Below are positions 42,797 to 52,432 of a stretch of DNA of 59,709 nt, one piece after another. The translations under genes and the position numbers were made by a program. A model generated the notes under the pieces. That model saw only the letters and a list, made by a program, of their open reading frames with translations. It was not told where the DNA came from and searched no databases. The DNA lies in NCBI GenBank assembly GCA_008933635.1, contig WBUQ01000011.1:1-59709 (forward strand). Reading direction: 5' to 3'. Source of the stretch: Desulfobulbaceae bacterium (GTDB lineage Bacteria; Desulfobacterota; Desulfobulbia; Desulfobulbales; Desulfocapsaceae). Numbering within the stretch: position 1 is the first letter of the stretch; the number at the start of each line of letters is the position of its first letter.

Positions 42797-44419
42797 TTAC
42801 AACAGAAAATACGTCGCCATCAGCCCGGTCAGGCTCATGGTGATGGTATAGGGCAGGGCCAGCAGGACCATCCTCCCATAGCTCAGCCTGATGACCGGGG
42901 CGAGAGCTGAGGTCAACAGAAAGAGGAAGGCCGCCTGGCCGTTGGGGGTGGCAACGCTGGGGATATTGGTGCCGGTGTTGATTGCCACCGCCAGCCTGTC
43001 GAATTGTTCCATGATCACTCTTGCCTGCTCGGACGCTCCCGGCGGCAGGGCGGCAAGTACTTCGGTGCGGGCTACGTTGGGATCGGTCAGCCGATCCATC
43101 AGTTGGGCTCCGGTCATGCCGATGTCGGGAATTCGCCCGAGGACCTCGGTCATGTGCATCTTCGTTTCTGAGATGTAGACCGTGGCGACAAAGACGTTAT
43201 CCGAGATCATTGACAGCACCCCATTGGCGATATAGTAGGCTGCCAGCTGGGCGCTTCCCTTGAGGCTGAGCACATAACCGATAACCGGAGCGAAGAGGTG
43301 CTGGTCGTGAATGACGGCGACAATCGCAAAAAAGACCACCAGCAGGGCAGTGAAGGGGAGGGCTTCCTGGAAGGCGTGGCCGAGCTGGTGTTCCTCGATG
43401 ATGCCGTTGAAGGCGGTCAGCAGGACGATGACCGACAGGCCGATTACGCCGACCGCAGCCAGATGGAGGGCCAGGGCGACAATCAGCCACACCCCGATAA
43501 GACCCTGGATAATCAGGCGGGCTGTGCCCTGGCGGCCCCGTTTCTCCTCGGTCCGTATCTCGGTTTCGAGCAGATGGGAGCGGATATTGCCCGGCATCTC
43601 CGCTCCGTAAGTAAAAAGCTTCAACTTTTCGACAACCACGCAGGTTGCAAGCCCGACGAACAGAACGGGAATTGAGACCGGTGCAGTCTTCAAGAAGAAG
43701 GGGATGAAGTGCCATCCCATCTCGCTGCCGATCAGCAGGTTCTGTGGTTCGCCGACCAAGGTGCAGACACCTCCGAGGGCGGTGCCGACCGCGCCGTGCA
43801 TCATCAGGTTCCTGAGAAAACTCCGGAACTCCTTCAGTTCCTGGCGTTGTATCTCCTTGAAGCTGGTATCGCAGCACAGATCATGGGTGCAGAGCGGGTC
43901 AGCTCCCGACGCAAAACGGTGGTAGACGTTGTAGAAGGCGTAGGCGACGGCGATAATTACTGCAGTCACAGTCAAGGCATCGAGGAAGGCGGACAGGAAG
44001 GCGCCGAGGAAACAGAAGATCAGCGAGATGGCGATCTTCGACTGCACCCGGACCAGCAGGCGGGTGAAGGTGAACTGAAGGAAATCCTTCATGAAAAAGA
44101 TACCGGCCACCATGAAGATCAGCAGCAGGATGACCTCGAAATTGTTGAGTGCTTCATGATAGACGGTTTCCGGGCTGGTCATGCCGATGATGACGGCTTC
44201 CATGGCAAGCAGACCGCCGGCCGGCAGAGGATAGCACTTCAGGGCCATCGCCAGGGTGAAGATGAATTCGCCGATCAGTACCCAGCCAGTGGCGAAGGGG
44301 CCGACGGTATGCAGGAGGATGGGGTTGATGACCAGGAAGATGATAATGGCGAGTTTATACCATCCGGGAGCGTTTCCGAGGAAGTTGCGGGCGAAGGCCT
44401 GGGGCAGGGTGGCTGTCAT
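42797..44419 (-). CDS. nhaB: NhaB-type Na+/H+ antiporter
   Basis: A 540-residue antiporter with about twelve membrane segments. NhaB signatures: [20 protein letters not shown] at the N-terminus, [38 protein letters not shown] (the conserved Asp), [20 protein letters not shown] and [20 protein letters not shown]. It exports Na+ for pH and salt homeostasis. AAAGGA precedes ATG 44419. Separated from the OFA carrier gene by a 405-bp gap, so it is likely its own unit. Confidence 0.95.
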   Translation of the reverse strand: MTATLPQAFARNFLGNAPGWYKLAIIIFLVINPILLHTVGPFATGWVLIGEFIFTLAMALKCYPLPAGGLLAMEAVIIGMTSPETVYHEALNNFEVILLLIFMVAGIFFMKDFLQFTFTRLLVRVQSKIAISLIFCFLGAFLSAFLDALTVTAVIIAVAYAFYNVYHRFASGADPLCTHDLCCDTSFKEIQRQELKEFRSFLRNLMMHGAVGTALGGVCTLVGEPQNLLIGSEMGWHFIPFFLKTAPVSIPVLFVGLATCVVVEKLKLFTYGAEMPGNIRSHLLETEIRTEEKRGRQGTARLIIQGLIGVWLIVALALHLAAVGVIGLSVIVLLTAFNGIIEEHQLGHAFQEALPFTALLVVFFAIVAVIHDQHLFAPVIGYVLSLKGSAQLAAYYIANGVLSMISDNVFVATVYISETKMHMTEVLGRIPDIGMTGAQLMDRLTDPNVARTEVLAALPPGASEQARVIMEQFDRLAVAINTGTNIPSVATPNGQAAFLFLLTSALAPVIRLSYGRMVLLALPYTITMSLTGLMATYFLL

Positions 44420-44824
44420 GAGTTGTCCTTTAAGTGAAGATGAAGGGGAATACGATCGAGCTCATGGCAAGATCTGTCTCGGCGCGATGGCGGAAAAACC
44501 GTGAACACCGCTTTGCGTCTGGCAGAAAGTCCTCATAGATGTACCATGGGCGAAAAGGATGCTCAAGATAAACCGGACATCGTGGGACGATATGAACCCT
44601 GATGGCGTCGTTAAAGGCGCAAAGGTTTCGACGAGCGATACAAAATGAAACAATACGAGACTTGTCGCGGATAGCTTCTTTCCGTTTACCAGCACTTGGA
44701 GGAAGAAGCTTCCTTTCATTGTCAGGATCATGCTGCGTCATCTGTTGAAGCCTTTACTGACAGCCGGTGTGCCTGTCTGTTGCCGACTGGAGAAGAATTG
44801 TCTGTGCGGAATCGATGCAAGCAA
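44420..44824. other. Non-coding gap between nhaB and the OFA carrier gene
   Basis: 405 bp with several overlapping short open frames on both strands (longest about 100 codons), none with a ribosome site, recognisable motif or typical codon use. No clear promoter or hairpin was found by eye. It probably holds the nhaB promoter and the 3' UTR of the lactate-type operon. Confidence 0.4.
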
Positions 44825-46006
44825 TCAGGATGGAGAGATCGGTGCGGCTAAGGGGTGGCCGAAGGTCTTCCTGAATCTCAACGTGAGGACGATGGCGACG
44901 ACCAGCATGATCGCCAGGAGTCTGAGAAAACCGGTAAAGCTGTGGGTGTGATCGAAGATGAGACCGGCGATAAGCGGGGCAAGGGCTGCCGGGATGTTGG
45001 CGGAAAAGAGCCAGCCGTAGACCTGGCCGACATGGCGGTATCCCCAGGTACCGGCCACTGTTGCCGCATAGAGGACCAGGACGCCGCCGTAATTGAATCC
45101 TGTGAGCAGGGCAAAGAGCAGGAGGCCGTCATCGCCGGCGAGGATGAGCTGAGAACAGAACAGCGCCAGGGCCTGGGCCGCGAGGTTGAGACGGATGGCG
45201 GTCAGCGGCTGCAGACGGTCGGCGACAAAGCCCCAGATGACCCTGCCCAGGGCGTTGGCCAGGGCAAACACGGCTACCGCGGTGATACCCGTCTGCACCG
45301 TGCCTGCCGGAAAGAGTTCCTTGAGGTTGGCGTTGACGGTGAAACCGGCGGCCAGTCCGGTGATCATGGCCATGTAGAGGAGAATGAACTGCGGCATCCG
45401 GACAACTTCGCGGAAGGCCAGCGATGGAGTTCCGGCCAAGCCGTCTTCATCGGGATTGCGCATCATCACTCCGCCCAGGCAAATGGAGAACAGGAAGATC
45501 AGGCCGAAAAGGGAAAAGGTCGTAAACGGGGACCAACCCTGGCCATTCATCAACCAGCCGGCAGTCTTGCTGATCAGGGCGGCACCGCCGCCAAAGCCGG
45601 CTACCGCGACGCCGGTCACCAGTCCCTTGTTGTCGGGGAACCAGCGGATGCAGGTGGCGATCGGAACGATATAGGCGAAGCCGGCACCCAGTCCGGCACA
45701 GAGCCCGATGCCGGCAACGGTGAAGGCAAAATGAAGGCTGCCGAAGGAGGCGAGCAGCCAGCCGCCGCCAAAAAGGATCCCGCCGGCGATGGCACAGAAT
45801 CGGGGGCCGAGCCGATGCAGGAGACTGCCGGCGAACAGCATCGTTGCCGGGAAAACGAAATAAAAGACGGTGAAAGGCAGCTGCACCGGACCTTGCAGCA
45901 GTCCGGTGAGTTCCTTGAGTGGCCGGACGTAGACCGACCAGGAATAGGTTGCGCCGAGGCAGACCTGCATCAGCACGGCGGCGGCGAGGATCAGGTAGCG
46001 CTGCAT
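44825..46006 (-). CDS. OFA-type major facilitator carrier (oxalate/formate antiporter family)
   Basis: A 393-residue MFS protein with twelve hydrophobic segments. The first helix LAAAVLMQVCLGATYSWSVYVRPL and the AGLGAGFAYIVPIATCIRWFPDNKGLVTG segment are marks of the OFA family, which moves small carboxylates such as oxalate and formate. It follows the LutAB gene by 135 bp on the same strand. A role in carboxylate export or uptake with the lactate genes is inferred from position only. Confidence 0.85.
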   Translation of the reverse strand: MQRYLILAAAVLMQVCLGATYSWSVYVRPLKELTGLLQGPVQLPFTVFYFVFPATMLFAGSLLHRLGPRFCAIAGGILFGGGWLLASFGSLHFAFTVAGIGLCAGLGAGFAYIVPIATCIRWFPDNKGLVTGVAVAGFGGGAALISKTAGWLMNGQGWSPFTTFSLFGLIFLFSICLGGVMMRNPDEDGLAGTPSLAFREVVRMPQFILLYMAMITGLAAGFTVNANLKELFPAGTVQTGITAVAVFALANALGRVIWGFVADRLQPLTAIRLNLAAQALALFCSQLILAGDDGLLLFALLTGFNYGGVLVLYAATVAGTWGYRHVGQVYGWLFSANIPAALAPLIAGLIFDHTHSFTGFLRLLAIMLVVAIVLTLRFRKTFGHPLAAPISPS

Positions 46007-46035
46007 GGTTCTTCTTCAGGGGTGCGAGGCCGAGA

Positions 46036-46077
46036 GGGTGCTCCCCGGGTCACGTTTCACGTGACAGGGAAGCACCC
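46036..46077. repeat. Long imperfect hairpin between lutAB and the OFA gene
   Basis: GGGTGCT (46036-46042) pairs with AGCACCC (46071-46077), enclosing GTCACGT-ttc-ACGTGAC (46049-46065). There is no T-run on either side. It may be a transcript-processing or attenuating structure in the intercistronic space. Confidence 0.5.
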
Positions 46078-46141
46078 GGTCTCTGTGCTGGATATGTCTG
46101 ACTGATCCCTGCATGATCCAGCCATAATGGCGCATATACAC

Positions 46142-48301
46142 TCACTCCGGTTTCCGGCGCCGGGCGGCCAGGGCCTCGGCGGTGTGCTGGACGACGATCT
46201 GTGATCCGCGTTTCTTCAGGCCGCCGCGAAGCTGCATGACGCAGCCGGGACAGTCGGTGAGGAGGATCTCGGCACCCGTCACCTCCACATGGTCGAGCTT
46301 CTTGCGCAGCATTTCGGCCGAAAGTTCCGGGAACTTGGCCGAAAAGGTACCACCGAAGCCGCAGCAGACTTCCGACTCGTCGGCCTCGCGGTAATCGAGG
46401 CCGGCGTCGCGCAGCAGGGCGCGGGGGGCTTCATGGACGCCGAGGCCGCGACACAGGTGGCAGGGCGAATGGAAGGTCGCCGGTTTGCCGTCGCCGGAAA
46501 AATCCTCAGCTTTCAGGCCGAGGACATCGTGGGCGAACGAGGAAAAATCGATCACCTTGGCCGTAAAGGATTTTGTTTTTTCGAGCATTTTCTGATCGTC
46601 GCCGAGCAGCACCGGGTAGTTGTGCTTCAGGTGCGATGCGCAGGAGGCGCAGAGAGTGACGATATAATCGACGTTTTCCTTCTCGAAGGCCCGGACGTTC
46701 TGTACCGCCACATCCCGCGAGGCCTTGGCTTCGCCCATCATCTGCACCGGTAGACCGCAGCAGGACTGGGCCATCGGAAAGGACATCGCCACTCGATGCT
46801 CGGCAAAGAGGTGGAAGGCCGCTTCCATCTGCTCGGGATAGACAAAATCCTGGACACAGCCGGAAAACAGCCCGACCCGCAGGCGCGGGTTGTCGATGGG
46901 TCTGGCGAGTTCCTGCCAGCGGTCGCGGAAGGGCTTTTCGGCGACGGTCGGCAGGGCCTTGAAATCGTGCTCCTTGAAGAACATCATCGGCAGGTGGCGC
47001 ATGAAGCCGTCCTCGCCGCTTACCGGCCGCTGGGCCCATTTGGCGGTGCGCAGCAGGGTATGGAACAGCTTGCGGTTCTTCAGGATCTGGCCGAGCAGCA
47101 GGCTGGGCAGCGGGTGTCCCTTTTCGTCCTGAATCCGCACGTGAACCTGCTTGATCAACCGCGGCAGGTCGATGCCGCCGGCGCAGATATCCTTGCAGGC
47201 CTCGCAGTTGATGCAGTTCTGGATCAGGTTCTTGGCCTTTTCCGGGCCGTGGAAGAAATAGGTGAGGATCAGGCCGATGGCGCCGATGTAGATATGGCCC
47301 ATCTTGTGACCGCCGACCAGGCGGTAGACCGGGCAGACATTGGCGCAGGCGCCGCAGCGGACGCAGCGGAAGACCTGGGAGAAGAGGGGATCTCTGGCCA
47401 TCTCCAGCCGGCCGTTGTCGAGGACGACGAAGTGGATCTCTTTTTTCCGGTTGCCGGCCGCCGCGCACTCGTTGGCGCCGGTGATCCAGGTGACGTAGGA
47501 GGTGATCTGCTGGCCGGTGGCGTTGCGCGGCAGGACCTTGAGTATCCGGAGGGCGTCGGTAAGACTCGGTACCAGCTTGTCGATGCCAAGCAGAGCGACA
47601 TGCACCCGCGGCAGGGTGGTGACCAGGCGGGCGTTGCCCTCGTTGGTGACCAGGCCGATGGTGCCGGTGTCGGCGATGGCGAAGTTGGCGCCGGTGATGC
47701 CCATGTCGGCCTCGACGAACTTGCTACGCAGTTCGCGCCGCGCCACCTTGACCAGCTTCTCGATGTCCGGTTCCTGTTTTGCCCCGGTCACATCGGAAAA
47801 CAGGTCGCCGACCTGATAACGGGACAGGTGAATGGCCGGCATGACCATATGTGATGGCCCTTCGTGGCGGAGCTGGATGATCCACTCGCCGAGATCGGTC
47901 TCGGTCACTTCGAGGCCATGGTCCTCGAGGGTGTGGTTGAGCAGTGTCTCCTCGGCGGTCATCGATTTCGATTTGACGATCTTTTTCGACCCGGTGGCCT
48001 TGGCGATTTCGGCAATGATGGCATTGGCTTCTTCGGCGTCACGGGCGAAGTGGACCTGGACGCCGGCTGCCTCGGCGTTTTTGCGGAACTGGTCGTACAA
48101 TTCATCGAGTTTCGGCAGGACACTGTCCTTGGCGGCGGCGACCTCGGCTATCAGGCCGTGCACATCGATCTCGGCGAAGGCTTTCGCGCGGCTGGCCCGG
48201 TAGGCGACGGCAAAGGTGTCCAGGCTTTTGCGCAGGAATTCGTTATCCAGCGATTCCTGCATTTCCTTCCGGTATTCTTTCAGGTTCTTGGCGTCCTGCA
48301 T
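46142..48301 (-). CDS. Fused LutB-LutA-type iron-sulfur lactate dehydrogenase subunit (LldEF)
   Basis: A 719-residue protein joining two parts that are separate in Bacillus. The N-terminal LUD domain (about residues 60-300: KSMTAEETLLNHTLEDHGLEV, ITGANFAIADTGTIGLVTNEG) is followed by two 4Fe-4S motifs (CVRCGACANVCPVYRLVGG; CINCEACKDICAGG). The C-terminal half has two CCG domains (LFSGCVQDFVYP with SCCGLPVQMMG; CHLCRGLGV with EVCCGFGGTF). With LutC it oxidises L-lactate. Fusions of this type are known in sulfate reducers such as Desulfovibrio. ATG 48301 has GGAGG 6 nt upstream and lies one base from lutC, so the two are translationally linked. Confidence 0.92.
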   Translation of the reverse strand: MQDAKNLKEYRKEMQESLDNEFLRKSLDTFAVAYRASRAKAFAEIDVHGLIAEVAAAKDSVLPKLDELYDQFRKNAEAAGVQVHFARDAEEANAIIAEIAKATGSKKIVKSKSMTAEETLLNHTLEDHGLEVTETDLGEWIIQLRHEGPSHMVMPAIHLSRYQVGDLFSDVTGAKQEPDIEKLVKVARRELRSKFVEADMGITGANFAIADTGTIGLVTNEGNARLVTTLPRVHVALLGIDKLVPSLTDALRILKVLPRNATGQQITSYVTWITGANECAAAGNRKKEIHFVVLDNGRLEMARDPLFSQVFRCVRCGACANVCPVYRLVGGHKMGHIYIGAIGLILTYFFHGPEKAKNLIQNCINCEACKDICAGGIDLPRLIKQVHVRIQDEKGHPLPSLLLGQILKNRKLFHTLLRTAKWAQRPVSGEDGFMRHLPMMFFKEHDFKALPTVAEKPFRDRWQELARPIDNPRLRVGLFSGCVQDFVYPEQMEAAFHLFAEHRVAMSFPMAQSCCGLPVQMMGEAKASRDVAVQNVRAFEKENVDYIVTLCASCASHLKHNYPVLLGDDQKMLEKTKSFTAKVIDFSSFAHDVLGLKAEDFSGDGKPATFHSPCHLCRGLGVHEAPRALLRDAGLDYREADESEVCCGFGGTFSAKFPELSAEMLRKKLDHVEVTGAEILLTDCPGCVMQLRGGLKKRGSQIVVQHTAEALAARRRKPE

Positions 48302-48302
48302 A

Positions 48303-48944
48303 TCAGTCCTCCAGCAGCAGAATGTGCAGTTCAAGCGGTCCGTGCACACCGAGGGCGAGGACCCGTTCGATATCGGCGGTGCGACTGGCCCCGGTGATGA
48401 AGGCGGTGTAATCGGGGGTCTTGCGCATGAATTTGAGCAGGTGGCGGTCGGCGGCGAAGGCATCCTCGACGATGGTTGACCGGCGCAGGACACAGACGTG
48501 GTATTCGCTCAGCATGGTCGCCAGCCGCAGTTCCTCGTCTGGGCAGTTGATCACCAGGGTGCCGGTCTCGGCGATTCCGAAGTCGGCAACGGTAAACCCG
48601 ATGTCGACTCCGCTGAGGTGCTCCCGCATCCCGGAGCGGATGCAGGTCATCCCCTGCTCGCGGCAGCGCGCTGCGAGGCTGGCAAACTGGTCCTGGGTCA
48701 GGCCGGGGGCGGCGACGATCTTCTCCTGTTTCAGGTCGCAGAGGGTGTCAGCCGGCTGCGACAAGGCCTCGTCGCAGCCGGAGATCTTTATCCGGCAGGC
48801 TCCGCGTCGACCGCAGAGATCAAGGCAGTAGGCCATGGCCTGGTCGAGGTCGACGACGGGTTCGACGATCGCGGATACCGCCCGCGCTTTTTCGGTGAAG
48901 CGGTCGGCGAGATGGTCGCTCTGGGGCGTGTTGTTCTCAGACAT
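48303..48944 (-). CDS. lutC: LutC/LldG-type LUD domain protein
   Basis: A 213-residue subunit of the LutABC L-lactate oxidation system. The LUD domain ends in the typical FTVADFGIAETGTLVINCPDE and YTAFITGASRTADIERVLALGVHGP segment. The N-terminal part has a CLDLCGRRGACRIKISGC stretch. The start at ATG 48944 has AAGGAGG 9 nt upstream; the longer open frame from 48995 has no family match. It is one base upstream of the LutAB fusion gene. It lies 77 bp after glcF. Confidence 0.9.
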   Translation of the reverse strand: MSENNTPQSDHLADRFTEKARAVSAIVEPVVDLDQAMAYCLDLCGRRGACRIKISGCDEALSQPADTLCDLKQEKIVAAPGLTQDQFASLAARCREQGMTCIRSGMREHLSGVDIGFTVADFGIAETGTLVINCPDEELRLATMLSEYHVCVLRRSTIVEDAFAADRHLLKFMRKTPDYTAFITGASRTADIERVLALGVHGPLELHILLLED

Positions 48945-49021
48945 GGCGGCTAGCCTCCTTCTCCACTGCCGGAAGGGCAACGGCGGTAATTTCATTGATC
49001 ATGGCCGGCAGCTCCACTCTT

Positions 49022-50311
49022 TCAGTCAATGCTGTCGGCATAGAGCTCCACCACATGACGGACCCGGATACCCTTGTCGCGGCGGGAAAGCATGTCGGTC
49101 ATCTGCATCATGCAGGCCGGGCAGCTCGTGGCCACCGTCTCCGCCCCGGAGGCGACAATATTGTCGGCCTTGCGGTTGCCGATCTTCTTCGACAGTTCGT
49201 AGTGGGCGACATTGAAGCTGCCGCCGCAGCCACAGCATGTGCCGGCCTCGTTCATCTCGACGAAGTTGCCGCCGGCGGCCCTGATCAGGGTCCGGGGCTG
49301 ACGGGTGATGCCCAGCGAGTTTTTCAGGTGGCAGGGGTCGTGGTAGGTGATGACATCCTCCTTGGCGGGCGTCACTCCGAGACCGTCGAGACCCAGGCTG
49401 TCGACCATGAATTCGGTGATATCCCTGGTCCTTTCGCCAAGTCTGGCAATGTCGCCAGCGATATCCCGGCTGCCGCTGTACAGGTGCGGCCACAGTTCCT
49501 TGATGGTTGCGGTACAGGAGGCGCAGGGAGTGACCAGGTAATCGAAGGCTGCATTGCGGAACAGCTCGACATTCATTTCGATCAGGGTGTTGAAGGTCTG
49601 GCGGTCGCCGCTGGTCAGCACCGGGATGCCGCAGCAGGCCTGCCCGGCTGGCAGGAAGACACCGACCTCCTTATTCCTGAAGATCTTGACCGCCGCCTCG
49701 CCGATCTGCGGGAACATCTTGTCGACCACGCAACCGGGAAAGAAGGCCACTCTGAGGCCGCTGGCGCCGGCAGGGGTATCGAGCCGGGGGACGATTTTGC
49801 GGAATGGTCTGGTGGCCAGGGCGTTGAAATGGCGGTCGGCGACCACCGGGGCATTGAAGCGGGCGCAGGAAGAGCCGAGCAGATCGTCGACCTTCTTGGT
49901 AAAGATCCCCTGGAATTTCGAACCCATCGAGGTCAGGGCATTGAACAGCCTGGGGTTGGCCAGCATGCCGCGGAAGATGGCCTTCTTTACCGGCGAGAGG
50001 CCGAAATAGCCGGTCAGGATTGCCCGGGCTGCCAGGAAGATGTCGATGATCTGCACCCCGCTCGGGCAGTTGGCCTGGCAGGTGCCGCAGAGGAGGCAGC
50101 GATTGAGGGCGGTATCGATGCCCTGTGAATCTTGGAGGATTTCGGCGGCCAGGCCTTCCAGCAAAGCCAGCTTGCCACGGGTGACGTCTGTCTCGCGGCC
50201 GGTCTCCCGGAACAGCGGGCAGACGGCCTGGCACATGCCGCAACGCATGCAGTTGACCAGCTGGTCATCGAGGTTTTTGAACATCAGGGCGAGTTGCTGC
50301 AGATCTGCCAT
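49022..50311 (-). CDS. glcF: GlcF-like (Fe-S) subunit of a 2-hydroxyacid dehydrogenase
   Basis: A 429-residue protein with two 4Fe-4S motifs at the N-terminus (CMRCGMCQAVCPLFRE near residues 21-36; CLLCGTCQANCPSGVQ near 72-87) and two CCG domains (FFPGCVVDKMFPQIGE with ACCGIPVLTSGD; YHDPCHLKNSLG with TCCGCGGSFNVAHYE). It passes electrons from the FAD subunit to the membrane pool. It starts 6 bp after glcD. The pair is of the glycolate oxidase type and, in sulfate reducers, acts as D-lactate dehydrogenase. Confidence 0.92.
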   Translation of the reverse strand: MADLQQLALMFKNLDDQLVNCMRCGMCQAVCPLFRETGRETDVTRGKLALLEGLAAEILQDSQGIDTALNRCLLCGTCQANCPSGVQIIDIFLAARAILTGYFGLSPVKKAIFRGMLANPRLFNALTSMGSKFQGIFTKKVDDLLGSSCARFNAPVVADRHFNALATRPFRKIVPRLDTPAGASGLRVAFFPGCVVDKMFPQIGEAAVKIFRNKEVGVFLPAGQACCGIPVLTSGDRQTFNTLIEMNVELFRNAAFDYLVTPCASCTATIKELWPHLYSGSRDIAGDIARLGERTRDITEFMVDSLGLDGLGVTPAKEDVITYHDPCHLKNSLGITRQPRTLIRAAGGNFVEMNEAGTCCGCGGSFNVAHYELSKKIGNRKADNIVASGAETVATSCPACMMQMTDMLSRRDKGIRVRHVVELYADSID

Positions 50312-50317
50312 ACGCGT

Positions 50318-51706
50318 CTAACCTTCCATCTTCTTGGGGTTGAGGATATTTTTGGGGTCGAGGGCCTTCTTCATCCGGGCCGTGTAATCGATGGTTGCCT
50401 GACCGATTTCCTTGACGAGGAAATTCCGCTTGGCCAGGCCGATGCCGTGTTCGCCGGAGAGGGTGCCGCCCAGGGCCAGGGCGCGGTCGAAGATCTCCTC
50501 GATCGCATGTTCAACCCGCTGCCATTCCGCCTTGTCGCGTTTGTCGGTGAGGATGGTGGGATGGAGATTGCCGTCACCGGCGTGGCCGAAGGTGCCGATG
50601 GTCAGGTCGAATTTCCTGCTGATCTCGCCCAGGGCGGCTATCATCGCCGGGATCTTCGAGCGCGGCACCGTGGCGTCTTCCAGCACGCAGGTCGGTTTGA
50701 GCTTGGCCAGGGCCGGCAGGGCGTCCCGTCTGGCCTGCCAGATGGTGTTGCGTTCGCCGGCATCGTGGGCGACTTTGATTTCCCGCGCTCCCTGCCGGCG
50801 GCAGATTTCTTCCACCCGCGCCGCCTCGTCGGCAACCTGGCCGGGATGACCGTCGACCTCGATCAGCAGCAGGGCGGCGGCGTCGGTCGGCAGGCCCGCC
50901 TTGCGGAAGTTGTCGACGGTGCGGATGGTGAAATTGTCCATCATCTCCAACGTCGCCGGCACGATCTTGGCGGCGATGATGGCGGCGACGGTTTCGGAGG
51001 CTGCGGCGATCGAATCGAAGATCGCCATCATCGAACGGGCTGCCTGGGGAGGCGGGATCAGTTTGAGGATGATCTTGTCGAAGACCCCCAGAGTCCCCTC
51101 CGAAGCAACCATCAGGCCATGCAGGTTGTAGCCGGTAACCGATTTGACGGTGCGTGAACCGGAGCGGATCAGGTTTCCCTGTACATCCCAGAACTCCATG
51201 CCCATCACATAGTCCTTGGTCACCCCGTATTTCAGGCCGCGCAGGCCACCGGCATTCTCGGCGACATTACCGCCCAGCGTCGAGACGGTCTGGCTGCCTG
51301 GATCGGGCGGATAGAAGAGACCGCGCCGGGCGACCTCCTGGGCGAAGACGGCGGTGACGACACCGGGTTCGACGATGGCGTAGAGATCCTCCTCGTTGAT
51401 TTCGAGGATGCGGGTCAGTCCGTTGGTGAGGATCACCACCCCGCCGGGATGGGGGATGGTACCGCCGGAGAGGTTGGTGCCGGCGCCGCGCACGGTCAGC
51501 GGCAGGCCGTTGTCGTTGCAGAGTCTGGTCACGCGGCCGAGGGCCTCGGAGGTGGTCGGGCGGACGACGATACCCGGCATTACCGGTTCGAGAACCGCGG
51601 CGTCATAGGAATAGGCGTAGCGGTCGATTTCACTGGTCATCACATTGTCGCTGCCGACAATGGCGGAAAACTCGCCGACGAGGGCGGATGCTTGGGGCGA
51701 ACTCAC
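50318..51706 (-). CDS. glcD: GlcD-like FAD-linked D-lactate/glycolate dehydrogenase subunit
   Basis: A 462-residue flavoprotein of the VAO family. The FAD-binding region holds LPLTVRGAGTNLSGGTIPHPGG and PPDPGSQTVSTLGGNVAENAGG; the C-terminal FAD-oxidase domain has TFGHAGDGNLHPTI (metal-binding His) and LSGEHGIGLAKRNF. Substrate could be D-lactate or glycolate; the TRAP importer, LutABC proteins and adjacent sigma54 regulator favour lactate. It precedes glcF by 6 bp. A hairpin lies between this gene and the upstream universal stress protein gene. Confidence 0.93.
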   Translation of the reverse strand: MSSPQASALVGEFSAIVGSDNVMTSEIDRYAYSYDAAVLEPVMPGIVVRPTTSEALGRVTRLCNDNGLPLTVRGAGTNLSGGTIPHPGGVVILTNGLTRILEINEEDLYAIVEPGVVTAVFAQEVARRGLFYPPDPGSQTVSTLGGNVAENAGGLRGLKYGVTKDYVMGMEFWDVQGNLIRSGSRTVKSVTGYNLHGLMVASEGTLGVFDKIILKLIPPPQAARSMMAIFDSIAAASETVAAIIAAKIVPATLEMMDNFTIRTVDNFRKAGLPTDAAALLLIEVDGHPGQVADEAARVEEICRRQGAREIKVAHDAGERNTIWQARRDALPALAKLKPTCVLEDATVPRSKIPAMIAALGEISRKFDLTIGTFGHAGDGNLHPTILTDKRDKAEWQRVEHAIEEIFDRALALGGTLSGEHGIGLAKRNFLVKEIGQATIDYTARMKKALDPKNILNPKKMEG

Positions 51707-51803
51707 TCTATTCTCCTCGGAAAAGGCGGATCGGGGACGGCGTTGATGGTTCTTGAAACAGAATACAGCAGGCCGGACAGTTACACGGGTGTTTCCAATA
51801 TCC

Positions 51804-51844
51804 CCGGTACCTGGTCCGCAACGAAAGGACCGGGTACCGGTTTT
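51804..51844. repeat. Strong hairpin between usp and glcD
   Basis: CCGGTACCTGGTCC (51804-51817) and GGACCGGGTACCGG (51827-51840) form a 14-bp stem with one G-T pair and a 9-nt loop. TTTT follows on the plus strand. On the minus strand, which carries the genes, no T-run follows, so it looks like an mRNA segment boundary rather than a terminator of usp. Confidence 0.6.
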
Positions 51845-51888
51845 CAGCGATCAGGGTCGAAGTCGGTTGGTGGAGTTTATCGGGCTTG

Positions 51889-52395
51889 TCAGATCTCTTC
51901 CTCCATTCCTTTCGGCACCTTGACGACCAGCACCGGCTGGCTGGCGTCATGCAGGACCTTGCGGGTGGTGCTGCCGAGGATCACTTCTCCGACCATCGTA
52001 TGGCGCTGGGCTCCCATGACGATGACATCCGCCTTGTATCGGTTGGCGAACTCGACAATGGCCTGGGCCGGGTGCTCCTCGACGATGCAGATCTCGCTGA
52101 CCGCCGTGCTGCATTCCGGCTTGCCCTCGCACTCCCTGGCGCACAGTGTCGCCAGCCTCTCCCGCAGTCTGGCCGTTACGCTCTCCCTTGCCTTGCTGTG
52201 CAGGGCAGCGGATTCCTCCTCGGAGAGGTACTGCCCGACCAGGCTCTGGCCGAAGGTCGAAAGCGGCTCGATACAGTGCAGGGCGACGATCTTCGCCTCA
52301 TACTGTCTGGCCAGGCTCAGGGCATGGCGGAAGACATAGGGAGCCCGGGTGCCGAGGCCGGTGGCGTAGAGTATGGTGTTGATTTTTGGCAGCAT
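51889..52395 (-). CDS. Universal stress protein (UspA family)
   Basis: A 168-residue single-domain UspA protein. It opens with INTILYATGLGTRAPYVFRHAL and ends with ADVIVMGAQRHTMVGEVILGSTTRKVL and QPVLVVKVP. The ATP motif G-2x-G-9x-G-S/T is present except that the second Gly is Arg (GAQRH), so nucleotide binding is uncertain. It lies between dctM and glcD, 37 bp after dctM. USP genes embedded in TRAP operons are known and may tune transporter activity. Confidence 0.9.
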   Translation of the reverse strand: MLPKINTILYATGLGTRAPYVFRHALSLARQYEAKIVALHCIEPLSTFGQSLVGQYLSEEESAALHSKARESVTARLRERLATLCARECEGKPECSTAVSEICIVEEHPAQAIVEFANRYKADVIVMGAQRHTMVGEVILGSTTRKVLHDASQPVLVVKVPKGMEEEI

Positions 52396-52432
52396 CGTGA
52401 TTCTCCTGTGAAGTTACGTCATCGTTACGATT

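Noticed and set aside
44430-44741. A 103-codon gene upstream of nhaB
   Set aside because: No ribosome site or motif, and a second unrelated frame of similar length overlaps it.
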